From Bacteroidia bacterium (GTDB lineage Bacteria; Bacteroidota; Bacteroidia; Cytophagales; Cyclobacteriaceae), in assembly GCA_025356795.1 (NCBI GenBank), contig JANXRR010000435.1:1-6203 (forward strand): 6,203 bases of DNA. The letters are read 5' to 3'. The notes under the pieces were generated by a model. That model ran no database searches. It saw only the letters and a program-made list of their open reading frames with translations, and had not been told where the DNA came from. The translations under genes and the position numbers were made by a program. Every line of letters starts with the position of its first letter. Position 1 is the first letter of the stretch. Shown piece after piece: positions 5,962 through 6,203 of this stretch.

Positions 5962-6203
5962 ATGAAATATATTTTCACGTCTCTAGCCATTCTGATTTCG
6001 ACACAAATTTTCGGACAAACTTTACCACAAACAAATCCTTGCCTTACAGATAAAATTTATAGACAATTTGATTTCTGGCTTGGGGATTGGGAGGCTTTTA
6101 ACGTTAAAGGCAAAAAAGCTGGCGACAGTAAAATAACTCTTATACTTGATAGCTGTATTGTCTTGGAAGAATGGACAAGTATTATACCTGGCTCATCTAC
6201 TTA
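5962..6203 (+). CDS. Secreted protein of unknown function (5' part only)
   Basis: An open frame starts at this ATG and runs off the window after 80 codons plus two bases, so the C-terminal part is missing. Residues 1-18 are a typical signal peptide: MKY, then a hydrophobic core (IFTSLAILIS), then QIFGQ with likely cleavage next to Gln19. There is no lipobox Cys, so a periplasmic or secreted product is predicted. The mature start contains FDFWLGDWEAFN (36-47), followed by KKAGDSKITLILDSCIVLEEW (51-71). This pattern of FDFWxGxW, then G-S-I, LDxC and EW resembles an uncharacterised family seen in Bacteroidota secreted proteins (DUF1579-like beta-barrel type); I recognise the pattern but not a function. 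The coding-like frame, signal peptide and promoter box together make the gene credible despite truncation. Confidence 0.8.
   Translation, partial: MKYIFTSLAILISTQIFGQTLPQTNPCLTDKIYRQFDFWLGDWEAFNVKGKKAGDSKITLILDSCIVLEEWTSIIPGSST

Overview
This window looks like core chromosome of a member of the Bacteroidota, probably near the Cytophagales or Sphingobacteriia; I cannot name a genus. The reasons are: AT-rich DNA; no Shine-Dalgarno sequences before the starts; several matches to the Bacteroidota promoter -7 box (TAnnTTTG); the block tRNA-Gln - prs - rplY - pth; an L25 with an Ala/Pro/Lys tail; a phosphoenolpyruvate carboxylase of the divergent Bacteroidota type; and a secreted protein with a Q-adjacent signal-peptide cleavage site.

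Left two fifths (minus strand, read right to left): a tRNA-Gln(UUG) with its own promoter, a strong intrinsic terminator, then prs (PRPP synthetase), rplY (ribosomal protein L25/CTC) and pth (peptidyl-tRNA hydrolase). prs follows the terminator by only 10 nt, and pth follows a second, weaker terminator-like hairpin by 18 nt. No separate promoter is evident in either gap. Transcription of both genes therefore probably involves read-through of, or processing at, these hairpins. The first 123 bases hold no gene but contain a promoter-like box pointing out of the left edge.

Middle (2612-3310): a small DUF4136-like lipoprotein gene on the minus strand, then a 126-bp divergent intergenic region with a candidate promoter on each strand, back to back.

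Right half (plus strand): ppc, a complete 855-residue phosphoenolpyruvate carboxylase that makes oxaloacetate to refill the TCA cycle. It is followed by an 83-bp gap with a consensus -7 box and the first 80 codons of a secreted protein of unknown function, cut by the window end.

The minus-strand genes serve translation (tRNA-Gln, L25, rescue of peptidyl-tRNA) and nucleotide/amino-acid precursor supply (PRPP). ppc supplies carbon skeletons (aspartate, glutamate families). I see no mobile element, CRISPR array, phage gene, toxin-antitoxin pair or defence system. This is ordinary housekeeping DNA; the points worth a second look are regulatory architecture and family-specific residues rather than a new system.
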